From the NCBI GenBank assembly GCA_009103225.1, contig RHPI01002990.1, positions 405,089 through 469,088 of the forward strand: DNA of 64,000 bases. The letters are read 5' to 3'. The translations under genes were made by a program, and so were the position numbers. This DNA is from Chlorokybus atmophyticus (Eukaryota > Streptophyta > Chlorokybophyceae > Chlorokybales > Chlorokybaceae). Numbering within the stretch: the first letter of the stretch is position 1; the number at the start of each line of letters is the position of its first letter. Below, piece by piece: positions 31,179-42,174 of this stretch. The notes below the pieces were generated by a model. The model worked only from the letters and a program-made list of their open reading frames with translations. It did not search any database and was not told the DNA's origin.

Positions 31179-33707
31179 ATGGTACAAAGACCCCGACCTT
31201 TGCACGCCGTGCGCACTCCTTCCAGAGTGCCTCCGACGAGCTCCTCAGCCAGCACTCCAGCATCCTCTACTGCCCGCTCTACTCGCGCCGAAGGCAGATC
31301 CATCACCGCTCGAGTGGCGTGGCACCCGCTAGTACGAGACGAGGCGTCTCAGCAACCAGAGGGTGTCTCAGCGGAAGCGGCGTATGAGGAGGCCCAAGCA
31401 GCATCAGTTGCGCAGCGCGCAGCAGCCTTGCAGGAGTTGAAGGACTTCGTTGACGATGCCGTGCAAGCGCGGTGGGGCGCCGAATGTTGGGACAAGGCTT
31501 ACGCTGCCTACAACTATGGCTGGACCGGGCCAAAGTGTCTTGACCTACCGGTCCTGACAAACATTACTCAGGTGTGTTCGTATGTTTATGTTGATTATTC
31601 AAGTGTGTTCTCGTGTGTTCGTGTGCATGTTTCAAGCTCCCTCATCTGTCTAATTCAGTCTGCCCCTGCTGCCTCGTGCGTGCGTGCGTGCGTGCGTGCC
31701 TGCGTGTGCACGAGGCAGCTGCGTGGTCTGCGTTCGTGTTGGTTTGTGTGTTTGCTTGTGTTGAATGCTTCAAAATCTCACATCTACGTGCACAGGCTGC
31801 TCTAGACAATGTGGGTGTCTCCACAACTGCCGAACTCGACGACTTCACCACCCGACACATCACCGCCAGCAGGCGGAACACGAAGGCCAAGTGGGAGGGG
31901 CGGGTCCAATCCGGCCACCCAGCCCACAGCAGTATGCAGGAGTTCTTTGGCAGCTGCACCAACAAGCTTCCCTTGTTGGTGCAGATCTTCCTGCACCGGC
32001 TTCGCTTCGGGCTCTTGCCCGACACCGATCTGCAACAACTTGAGGACATGTGGGGGCTCAACCCTCGCATCATCATCGGCGCGGCGTGGGACGATTACGC
32101 CGAGCGCGCATCGCAGCTGTAAGTACTAGTAGTAGATGTTGATTGCTGCAAAATCAGTCAGCTCGCACACCCACAAGTGCAAGCGCAAGCGCACGCACGC
32201 GCACACGCATGCAGAGATGTACTTTGCACAGTGCCACATGTGTGCTGCACTGAAACAGGAAGGAGCGCTTGGAGCAGGCCGCTGCTCCATTGAGTCGGCT
32301 GAAGAAGGGTGTACAGGATGCCAAGAACCGCAGCGCACGCGCTCTCGCCATCCAGAAGACTGCTGGCGCATCCCCCAGCTCTTCATCACCCGCCCTTCAG
32401 CATCGCGCAGTGCATGGCGTCAGCACACTGCAGCAGCTTGACAACCAGCTGCACGATACTGGACGCAGCGGGCTCATGCAGCTCGCGGTGGTGGCTGCAT
32501 TGTCATTGTCGCGGAGAAGGACCGCGCCAACTGTTGTCAGCGTCAAGGACATGATCCGCAGGCCGACCTTCGAGGCAATCAAGGCACTGGAGCTTGGCAA
32601 CGTCGGTGAGCTAGAGGTCGCGGAGGCAGCAGTGGCGCTGTGGGCGCGCAATGCTATTCACATTGTCGGCGTCACAACCTTGGAAGAGGCAGGAGCTTGG
32701 GCCGCTGCACGAGGTGCCAAGTCCAAGGCGTTTTCCGCTGCGGAGGGGTTGGTTGAAGCATACAAGACAGGCAAGCTCGCAGAGTTCTACAGGGCCCATT
32801 CTCCTCGTGAGGCTGCAGCCGACAGCGATCAGCAACAGACCCCTTGCGAGCCGGACGACAGCGACGAGGAGGTCCTCCACGTGAGCGCACGGCATGAAGA
32901 CACCGTCCTTCAAGAGCTGGTGCGTGATCAGTACGACTATTTGATAACAAGCACTAATACATTGCTTGCAAGAGTAACAAGTGTTTGTTAACAAACAGTT
33001 GTTACTCATTAACACGTTGCAGTGTGTTAGTGAGTAACAATTGTAACGTGATTGTGATAGTTATGTCAATCTGTGATGTTAATGATAGGAGGACAGTGAC
33101 GACGATGAAGGGGTTGGCGCTGTGGACCAGCACGTCCTTCAAGTTGCAGCAGAGGAGATTGAGGCACAGCTGGCAGGTTAGTTGGCTCTCTCATTTGCTG
33201 CTGCATGAAGCAATAGCTCTCTTGTAAGCATCTCTTGTTGTGGTGGTAATTGTCATTGTACGTGTGTTGTTGTATCCTGTTGTTCATTACACAATTTGTG
33301 TGCGTGTGCTTGTGTGTGTTCACGCGCGCGCGCGCATGTCGGTGTGCAGCGGAGGACTTGCAAGCGTCGCCGGCTCGAGTGGTTGCTCGCCCATCCACTG
33401 CTCCAGGCAGACTCACCCTGGAGGACACGGTGAGTTTGCTTGTTCCTTGACTCTCCTTGGAAAGCATGCATGATGTACATGTGTGCTTCGTGATGCACTT
33501 TAATGTATGTTGACGGTTGCAATGTTGGATGTGCAGTCTCCGCACAGCCCCTCGTCATCCAAACGCAAGGCAAACAAGCAAACCCCGAGCTCGGGGTCCT
33601 TGCAGGGGACTGGCACGGACTTAAAGCAAGCATCAAGACCAACACTGCCTTCCACTGCAGCCCCAAAGGCTCGGCGATGGCTCCTCTCAGAGTCCGAGTC
33701 TGAGTGA
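31179..33707 (+). CDS. Unidentified family gene, intact C-terminal exons
   Basis: From the exon ending at 31571 the exons join in phase: 31796-32118, 32259-32919, 33089-33176, 33350-33429 and 33537-33707, with GT-AG borders, to a stop after SESESE. These give about 440 residues after 31796; the open frame can be extended back to 31179, but the true upstream join is unclear. Visible features are TTRHITASRRNTKAKWEGR, a WGLNPRIIIGAAWDDYAER block, an Ala-rich helical part (LEEAGAWAAARGAKSKAF), an acidic linker (EDSDDDEG) and a basic Ser/Lys-rich tail (SSSKRKANKQTPSS). I do not recognise a family. This is the parent-like version of the decayed tandem units at 1-3830. Confidence 0.5.
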
Positions 33708-34042
33708 GCTGAGTGCTGCTTGTTCTAGTGCGGTAGTGCTAGCTAGCCGCAGTGCTAGTCCCCGAAGTAGTCGCTTAGATAGATTGTGACAGTGACGGTG
33801 CACGTTCTTCATGTGCATGTGAGTGTTGTTGCGTGTTTGTCATGTTCGTTATCATTCACTGAGTTGCATGCGGTGGTTGTTGTTGGCAAGTAGCATGAAG
33901 TAGCATGTGCACGCTCAGTTGAGGCAGACATGTATGTGCATGAAAGAACCACCACATCAATGACATAATTGCACTAATGAGTATACATAGCCGTTATACA
34001 ATGATACATTGTAGTTGGCGGTTATACAATGAATATACATAG
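33708..34042. other. 3' flank of the long family copy, no gene seen
   Basis: No open frame of interest. The part 33980-34042 has repeated tgaatatacatagccg words that lead into the next copy's 5' module. Confidence 0.5.
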
Positions 34043-34306
34043 CCGGTCCACTGTTTTACTAGAACGTAAGTCCAACAAGTTGATATTCGTATGCCGTCAA
34101 ATAGCAAACGGAAGCAATTGACCAATCTTTGTGCGTTCCTAAGTTCCGACCACTGTTTTGATAGGACGTAAGTCCAACAAGTTGATATTTGTATGCCCAC
34201 TATTTTAATAGAACGTAAGTCCAGCAATTCTATATTGATATGCCGTCAAATAGCAAACGGAAGCAATTGACCAATATTTGTGCGTTCCTAAGTTCCGACC
34301 ATCAAC
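34043..34306 (+). repeat. Short tandem repeat heading family copy 2
   Basis: Three head-to-tail units, each starting like ccactgttttgataggacgt and then aagtccaacaagttgatat. The first and third are ~105-110 bases long and continue with aatagcaaacggaagcaatt; the middle one is cut to about 48 bases. The same unit occurs about twice at 21534-21720. It may hold the promoter of the module, which is inference. Confidence 0.7.
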
Positions 34307-36540
34307 TTCCATCCGCCGCCGGAAGTAGGCGGAGGGGGTCTGCCAGTTGCGATGTGGCTGACATGGCCGGGGATGGCGTCCAAAGTTGGCGCCGCGGAGT
34401 ACGGGCGTCCTAGCGCAGACGCCGCGCTGAACGGGCGCTTGCGGTTGTGGCCCAGGCAGGAGCCATGCGCCCTGCGCTGGATCCTCCGCGCTGTTCATGT
34501 TGCTGCGGCCGCCCGGGGGGGGCGGCGGCGGCGGTGGCGATCGGGATTAGGGTTGACAGCTCAAGCCAGCGGACGGCTGTGCGTCGGAATCTCTCGCCCA
34601 CCTCTGCTTTTCGCACGCGCTGCTTGGACAAAGTTGCTGCCGACAGCAAAGGTAAGTGCCTGCCGCCTGTGGCACAGTCTGCTACACCATCGTATTGGTC
34701 AATAATGCGAAACGTTGCGCTAGGTACAGGTAGTAGTAGTCGTGCGTAAGTAGGCCCGTATGCATATTAGGCATAGAGGCAGTGCCAGCAAACAACACAG
34801 CAGCAGCAGCGGCATTCCTTTGCACCCATCATGCTGTGCTTTCATGGAACGTTCAGTCAGCAGCAGTACGAGTTTACGTCTCAATTTGTTTGTCCAGACT
34901 AGCAATGCTTACACAACATCCACTAAAAGAGTGGTGTATGCTCGTCCAATTGCTTGTGTCATGAACTCATGCTGCTGACCATGACAAGCAATTGGGTTAG
35001 CTATCGCATGGGTTAGCTAGCATGCCACCATGTCTGTTGTGCTGTCTGGTGTGTGTGATGTGCGCTTTCCCACCACGTCAAGCTAGACGTGAGGCGAGGT
35101 GATCACAGGGGCATGTTGCTGGGCTGTTACTTTGCACTTGCAACTTACACACTGCCCACTCCGTGCCACATCCATTCAAGCTCACAACAGTGTCAACGTG
35201 TGTGTACCTGCTCAGTTGCAACAACCAAGTCTTACGGCTGTGATTTGCTCAGGGGACAAGCTCACTTCTGCTGCGTTGTGGCCTGTCATCCTTGGAGGCT
35301 TTGCAGCTCGCATCCACGACAACTCCACCAGCAGGCTCCACCAGCAGGCCAAAGGTATAACTGTAGCCATTGCTGATGCGCTGCTACCGTTACTCTGGTT
35401 GCTGCTCTGGCACTCATGTTGTTTGGCGCCTTCCTTTCTCTAATCTGTTGTCACTGTCTTCAGGCCAGGGGTGCGTGGCGACGGGGCTGGCGGGGGCACT
35501 GGCGCCGATCCATGGCGCTACGACTAGGGCTACCAACAACCGGTTGACAGCTTGAAGGTGTGTCGCTGTCTCTGCCAACTCTGCCGGCATGCCTGCTACT
35601 AACACAGCGCATTGTGATGTCCAGATCACGCGCCTCTCACTCGTTCATAGCACTATTCCATGCCACCTTGACTCTCATTCGCATTCTGACTTTCTCCCGC
35701 ACTTCTCGCCCTCAGCAGCCTCAATTCCAACCCCACTCTTGGTCTTGACTTCTATACCGCTGCAACCAGGTCCGTCCTCGTGGCTTGGTTCAAGCATACG
35801 CACGCACTCGCGCATGTGTCTTTTGCTGCCTCTGAATGCATGTTTGCAATTCGTCTCGTGCTTTCGCTGTCTGCCTGCGTGAATGAGTCTGATTTCCCTC
35901 CACAGCATGGCTGCTCCCGCGGCGCGCTTCGGCACCTTCGACCGAGCAGCGCACGGCCCTCGTGCGGACTGGTTGGGAAATCTGCAGGCCATCTCCAGAT
36001 CGAAGAACGTTGCAAAGGCTCGGGCGGACGGACCATACATCACCCACGAGGCGAATCGCCGCAAGCTGCAAGGGTGAGTAACTCCGGTACCCTAGACCCG
36101 TTGCCACCAATGCGCTCTGTGCCATGCGTGTGATGGGAAGCTCATTCAGCCTTGGCAGGTCTGCTGCCGTCTCGGTTGTGAACGACTCCACTCTCAAGTG
36201 GTTGGCATTCATGCGTGTGCAAACACATCTCGGGAGGCTGGCCAACGAGCGAAGCAGCTCGGGAGTCGATGCCTCAGGCGGTCAAGGGTTGCGCGTCATC
36301 AAGCTCACGGAGGTGTCGCCTCGATCCGACGCACACGCCAGACGCCTGGCGCTGCTGCAGACCATGTTGGCACACCCGCAGCCATGCTTCTGTGACCCTC
36401 GTGTTTGGCATGAGCTGCTTGCTCACGACCACCTGCACGGCCGAGATGAGTTCAACTTCGTGGCCAAGCTCGTCTTCGGCTTTCGCACACTGGACGAGGC
36501 CGCCGTGGCCATCGAGAACAACTCCGTGACCATCGTGCGA
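34307..36540 (+). pseudogene. Unidentified family gene, copy 2 (truncated at assembly gap)
   Basis: The 5' module exon ends CLDKVAADSK at donor 34652. A further exon near 35213-35355 ends RLHQQAK before gtataac. The exon 35907-36073 starts MAAPAARFGTFDRAAHG, and 36159-36512 reads VNDSTLKWLAFMRVQTHLGR and LRVIKLTEVSPRSDAHARR through LDEAAVAIE. Compared with copy 3, similarity stops at about 36512, just before TA repeats and the N gap, so the rest is lost or unassembled. The last two exons are open. Function is unknown; short 5' exons are not certain. Confidence 0.5.
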
Positions 36541-36582
36541 CCCCTGTTTTAATCCGGGTTATAACCAACGTTGTGTCCAATA

Positions 36583-36813
36583 ATATATATATATNNNNNN
36601 NNNNNNNNNNNNNNNNNNNNNNNNNNNNNNNNNNNNNNNNNNNNNNNNNNNNNNNNNNNNNNNNNNNNNNNNNNNNNNNNNNNNNNNNNNNNNNNNNNNN
36701 NNNNNNNNNNNNNNNNNNNNNNNNNNNNNNNNNNNNNNNNNNNNNNNNNNNNNNNNNNNNNNNNNNNNNNNNNNNNNNNNNNNNNNNNNNNNNNNNNNNN
36801 NNNNNNNNNNNNN

Positions 36814-36860
<47 letters not shown>
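36583..36860. repeat. (TA)n microsatellite with assembly gap (N 36595-36813)
   Basis: TA repeats flank a run of 219 N on both sides. The true length is unknown. Sequence on the two sides may not be adjacent in the genome. Confidence 0.95.
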
Positions 36861-36862
<2 letters not shown>

Positions 36863-38100
36863 TAAAAAGGAAACGGGAACGAAGATTACCACTGTAGATT
36901 TCTGGCTATCAGCAGACATCGGCTGATCGCGGATCGGCCCGCTGCGCCGTAGGCGGCGGCGAACGGCGGCTGTGGTACACGCTAGGCCAGGAGGTACAGG
37001 AGGGGCACAACTCCGCTCAACGCCTTGTTCCCGCCGGCAGCAGCTGTACGCCGAATTCAAAATACCACCAGCAGGCTGCTGCTGTAGACGTCAACGACAC
37101 TGAACTTAATCGCTGGTCATGCATCCCAGTCTCCAGATCCTACCTGGTAAGTTTTACCAAGCGTTCATCTAACCAACTGTGTGCCTCGTTGCATGTATGT
37201 GGAATAACAAGCTAGGCACTCTCAACTTTCATGCCAATACGTTGAACTTTCTCACCTGTCCTGCATTCACACTCGCTCACTCACTCACTCACTCACACAC
37301 CCCTGCCTGTCTCCGGAGGGGATCCCTCTCCCTTACTCACTATGTTCATTCTGTAGTCAAGATTACTCACTAGTCCGATTTTGCGCTTATGATTTGCTCA
37401 GACTGCTGCTCAATCTCGCTCACGCTTGCTCACTTACCCTCCCTCGCTCCCTCCCACTCACTGGAATTGATGCTCACTCCGGGCATATGGTCAACGGGTG
37501 TGTTTTATCCATTCACACTCACTCCCAGAGAGACATCATAACTTGGTTGAAGCTTTGTTGAAGCTCGCGGACACGGTTGGGTGGCAGCCAGAGCATGTTG
37601 TACCTAGTTTGGTGGTCTTGGCGCATGCGCAGCGCCGAGACCACCAAACTAGGTACAACTTTCAATATCAATATCAAAGCCATTTAACTCACTTACTGGC
37701 TGAGCGGCACTTACTCACACGGCATTCACTGAGTGGCACTCACATACACTCATATGCTCATATACTCAAACTCACTCACTTATTCACACGCACACATTGG
37801 TTGTTATGCTTTACATTTGCTGCTACAAGCACACGCGTGTTCGCAGGCATGTAAGCACGCGCATGTGCACCTGTTTATCTGTTTGAGTACAACTCTTAAT
37901 GGAGCGTACCCCTGCAAACTCCCCTGCAAAGTACTACCACTCCCTGGAGTCTTTGTGTGCAGGAAAAAACCAAGCGGACTTAATGATATGACAAGGATGT
38001 TCTGGTTATGGCGCGGGAGCTGAGGTTTCTTGGAGGCGGCTTGAGCTGGAAATAAGTTTGGCACAGGTATGTGCTTATGTGCTCTGAGAACACACAAAGC
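36861..38100 (+). repeat. Partial family copy (5' exon plus TCACTC-rich intron)
   Basis: The segment 37070-37150 (gtagacgtcaacgacactga, then cctacctggtaagt) parallels 39655-39730 (ttgacgtcaaccagtattac, then ctgcctggtaagt) and, more weakly, the exon ending at 22758. Downstream, all three have the same TCACTCACTC-rich intron. No continuous coding frame is seen. Confidence 0.5.
37597..37659. repeat. Hairpin with 22-base perfect arms
   Basis: Left arm 37597-37618 (gttgtacctagtttggtggt...) is exactly complementary to 37638-37659. The 19-base loop contains gcgcatgcgc. The related sequence at 40140-40200 in the next copy keeps only remnants, so the hairpin is specific to this copy. Confidence 0.85.
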
Positions 38101-38900
38101 AGGCACACGTACGTGCATCAATCACTCACAATTGCACACCCACTTACCCACTCACTCACACCCACTCGCCCTCCCTCCCTTGTACTGCAGTTCATTTCCA
38201 TCGGGCAAGTTCACTTTTTCTTGTACTAACTCTATCGCTCCACACATAACCACCTCCGCAGCAGCCAGGCGTGGAGCACCTCACTTCAGGCTGAGCATAT
38301 TAAGTGCGCGACTGCATTCGTGACCAAGTGGGAGCATGCGCAATGGAGTGACTGACTGAGTAGAGTAACGGGGTAAGTAAACCTGGTGAGTGGGTGGCTG
38401 ATTGAGTGCATATACAGTGCACGTAATACTAGTACGTGCTCCACCGTGCAGTACACGGTGCACGTTTATCCCGTTTGCCTTTGCACTACGCACAACGAAC
38501 GAACGAACAGAAAGAGACTTTGTTGAGGCTCGCAGAGATGCCATCTCCGCAAGCCACATGGCGGTCGTGTGAAAGCCAAGGGGCACTGCATGCTCAGCAC
38601 CGAAACTCCGCCAATCAAGGTGCAAGTCTCGACTTCCAAACCAAACACATTTGACTCACTCACTCTCGCTCACTTAGTGGCTCACAATCACTCAGTCACA
38701 CTAACTCTCCCTCCCTCCCTCCCTGGCTCGCGACAATACAAGCTTATCGGGGCATGTTATCTCGGTCTTTGCAGTTGGTGTTTTTGCTGCTCCGCACCAA
38801 GATGGTGACGGTGTCAGGCTTGCCGCCCGGGGTAGTAGTTGCAACGGTTTCTAAAAACATTACATCAAAATTGTAGGGGGGACGGCTAATTGCTTCCGTG
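38101..38900. other. No gene seen
   Basis: Low-complexity CACTCAC/CCCTCCCT stretches and short broken frames. A local inverted motif (agtgcacgtaatactagtac, then cgtgctccaccgtgca) lies near 38415-38465. Nothing supports a gene. Confidence 0.4.
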
Positions 38901-40500
38901 AGTAAAATGCAACTTCCGAACGCGGCCGAAAGCCGTGTTACACCCATGCTCGTGTCGGAGGGGCAGCGGTGAGCAATATGCGACGGCACCGAGGGGCCTA
39001 GTTTCCATCGTCATGCGCCTGTTCGGTAGGAGGAGAAGGGCTACAGCAAACCTGCTGGCGCCGCGCAGAATGGGAGGTGTTGCACAGGCGCTTCTCCTCC
39101 TGCATGCATCCACGCACATGTCCCCCCTCTGCTTCCGTTGCACACTTGCAGTCGTTCTCACTTTCACTCTTTCCGCTGTGGGCGGATTCACCTCATCACG
39201 ACCATGCCATCTTCGGATTGCATCCCCCGGTTCCCACCTTAGCGCCTTTTGGGAGAATAGTGCGATAAGTTCTACCCTGAAAGAGATTTACAACACTGTT
39301 GGCAACGCCCGCCGCCTGTGTTATCCAGCTTGAGAGATGTGTACATCTGCTGCTGTCAACTACGAGTTGCTCGTGTTGTTTGACGAACAGGCTGGTGAGC
39401 GTTTTGGTGGGAGAATGTTGCCCAACCCGACTAAGCCTAGGCCTTCATCTAGCCATTTGTCATTGCATGTTGCCAACACGCAAAGGGGGGGCACATAGTA
39501 TGCGGTCTGAGGGTGTGTGTCTGACTTACTCACTCATTCACACTGGCGGAATTTGAATCAAAATATTGCTAGCTCGTCAACTCATTCACGCACCCTCCCT
39601 CGCGCACTCAGTACAGTTTACTCAATCTTATTTTCCATCCACAGGCTGGGGATGCGCACAGCGCTGCTGTTGACGTCAACCAGTATTACTCGGTTGTGCT
39701 ACAGCCTAATAACCGACTTCTGCCTGGTAAGTCATCAAGCCTTCCTCTAACTAGTGTGCGCCCCCTTGCATGTCTGTGAGATTGGTATCAAGCTACATAT
39801 TCTCAGTTCGACTGCCAACACATTAGACTCTGAGCTGTTTTGCACTCACACTTACTCACACTCGCACCCTCCCTGCCTCCTTCCCGGAGGGATCCCTGTC
39901 TCCCTTACTCACTACAATTTACTCTAAGTTCATGCATGCTTACTCACAACTCCGTTTGCGCGCTCATGACTCACTCAATTGGCTGCTCACTCACGCTCAC
40001 ACTCGCTCACTCTACACCTCCCACTCACTGCAACTTCATGCCGGAATGTGGTCAGCGGGTGTGTCTCACTCATAGAGAGAGCCAGAGGCCCCGCCCGAGA
40101 TGGGAACTTTAAGTTGTTGAGGCTCGCGGACACGATTGTGTGGCGGCCAGAGCCCAAGCGCCCCCGCATGCGCAGCGCTGACCGCCAATCTAGTTACAAC
40201 TTGAAGTTAAACTCTCGGATATTGATTGCAACACTGTTTGAGTTATTCACCCACTCACTCACACTCATGTACTCACTCACACGCACATGCACATGCACAC
40301 GCACTTACGTGCTCCAAGCACATATGCACATGCACACACTGATTGTTATGCTTTGCAAGTGCTAGCAGTACTAGCAGCTTTGCTACAAGCACACACGTGC
40401 ATGCAGGAATCTAGCCATGCGCTTATTCAGTTGTTTATCTGTTTGCACCTTTAACTCCCCTATACAATTACAACTCCTTGGAGTGTTTATGTGTAACAAA
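38901..40500 (+). repeat. Second partial family copy in the same array
   Basis: An open frame 39015-39333 (MRLFGRRRRATANLLAPRRM onward, Leu-rich middle) precedes the exon-like segment 39655-39727, which ends at gtaagt and is followed by the TCACTC-rich intron. The part 40085-40205 (gttgaggctcgcggacacga, ccgcatgcgcagcgctgacc) matches 37555-37650. Taken as a decayed duplicate; coding is not claimed. Confidence 0.45.
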
Positions 40501-40922
40501 AGGTTTTAAGCAGACTTAAAGGTCCCAATTGCACACTCACAAAACCACAACCAAATAACTTATTCCTGGCTTTCCTCCTCCTTAGCTGCAGACTTCTCCC
40601 CCAAGCTGCTGCTTCCTTGAGGTTGCACAGCAGAGGAGGAGGCCGCCAAGCTGCAGACTTGCGCTTTGATCCTTTTGTGCACCCAAGTAAAAGCTTTGTC
40701 AACATTCCTTCTCCGCAAACGCCCATGGGCATAAGGACTAGCTGGTGCTGGCTTTGATAGGGAAGGCGCTGAGGCAGCTGTCGAGCGTCATGCTGCTGCA
40801 GGGGAGGAGGCGTATGAGTAGGAGCATAACGAGAAGCTCAAGCTCATGCATGGAAGAGGCATGTGTCTGTGGAGGAGGAGGTGTGCGACAAGCAGCTGCT
40901 GCACAGCTAGCTAGCTGGCTGA

Positions 40923-41126
40923 CTAGCTAGCCGCCGCCGCTGATGGGGTTTCTTGTGCAGCAAGCCACTGCACGGCAAGCTTGGCAGCGACGCGCTTCTT
41001 TACATGCTGCAACTCTGCTGTTGCCGAAGACACGCGTGCGGTGCAGGTTTTGTCAAGTTCAACAACAGCTGCATCGCGCGCATGTTTTCGGCAACGCAAT
41101 TGTAAGCTTAGCACGTGAAGACGCAT
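40923..41126 (-). pseudogene. Short frame paired with a similar frame at 45317-45661
   Basis: The minus frame includes VSSATAELQHVKKRVAAKLA and VQWLAAQETPSAAA, which resembles CSATMQQHLQQRIADALAVQ and KLAAQDIPLSSA at 45317-45661. The shared phrase LAVQ.LAAQ and similar nucleotides indicate a duplicated segment. No known domain and no clear gene structure. Confidence 0.3.
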
Positions 41127-41390
41127 ATCGCTGGCGCCCGCCGTTCAAATGCTTGCTGCACAAGAAACCCCCCGCCCTTCTTCGTCTCTGTCTTAGCTCC
41201 TTTCACAGCTGGGCATCGCCGCACGATATACGACACAGATGTTTAACAACATCTGGGCTTACGGTTGCTAGACAAGTCTGTCAAGTATTGACTTTAATTA
41301 TGTATTTATTTTGTGACGCTCGAACGCGTGTGATCTTGTGGTCACCACCGCCACATGCACTCGAGCTCGGAGCGTCACAAACAGCGACAG

Positions 41391-41513
41391 TGCCGTGACC
41401 GTCACGGCATTGTCCCCCAAAGCGCAGCGCCATTGCCTTACTAAGGCAATGGCGCTGCGCTCTGGTCTGGTCCGGTCTGGTCTGGTCCACCGCATAGTAT
41501 GCGGTGGACCAGA
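41391..41513. repeat. Three consecutive palindromes, each with a one-base centre
   Basis: TGCCGTGAC-c-GTCACGGCA (41391-41409); a 20-base arm pair around a single c (41421-41461, arm start AGCGCAGCGCCATTGCCTTA); and a 16-base arm pair around a single g (41481-41513, TCTGGTCCACCGCATA). All arms are exact. They lie directly upstream of the oxidase pseudogene fragment. Confidence 0.9.
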
Positions 41514-41572
41514 GCGTTGCTATAGCTGTACACACAGGGGACACAAGTACAGCAGAGTATCCTGGTCCTGCA

Positions 41573-42025
41573 GTGCATGAGATCTCGCGCTCCACAGAGG
41601 ATGAGAAGGAGGCAGACCTGTTCTATGCCATGTTGGGCGGGCGCCCAGGCAACTGTGCTGTACTCATGCACATCATCCTTCAGCCACGGCATGACTCAGA
41701 CTACCCCAACTCACGTGGTCTGAAGGTGAGTCCTCTCAAACAAAGTGCATGTCACCAACCTAACAGACAAGTGCATGCATGCACTTGTCTTCTTGTGTCA
41801 GCGCACAGCAACCCTGAGAGCTTGCATGATCTTGTGAGCCATGACGCTACTGCTTGCTGCTTACTTATGTCTCCCGTGCATGTAACTCACCACTGAGTAT
41901 AAGCACGACACACTGTTGGCGCTGCTTGAGTTCAACACTGCAATGGCAGCTGACGACGATGCCAGCAGATTATAACTTTTGCATCTCGGTTGTCCCAGAA
42001 GATACTGCCACAGTTTTACTAGCAC
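41573..42025 (+). pseudogene. Broken fragment of the FAD-linked oxidase gene
   Basis: 41573-41725 codes HEISRSTEDEKEADLFYAML and PGNCAVLMHIILQP, matching HEISRSTTDEKEAALFYAML in exon 2 of the intact gene at 48828-48977. The donor and the start of the following intron (gtgagtcctctca) are also conserved. Around 41897-42015 the next exon is recognisable (EYKHDTLLALLE against EYKYDTVLALLK) but frameshifted and stopped. Intron retention shows a DNA segment duplication rather than a retrocopy. The rest of the gene is missing. Confidence 0.85.
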
Positions 42026-42174
42026 CACATTAATGTCATCATTGAAATAAAGCCACGGCATTGGCATGAACTCTGCGCACATTGCAACGGAATGCGGTTG
42101 ATAAAATACCGCCTGCTGCATATACGTGCACTGGGGGTTGATGACGACCATATCTAGTAACCATATATATTCTA

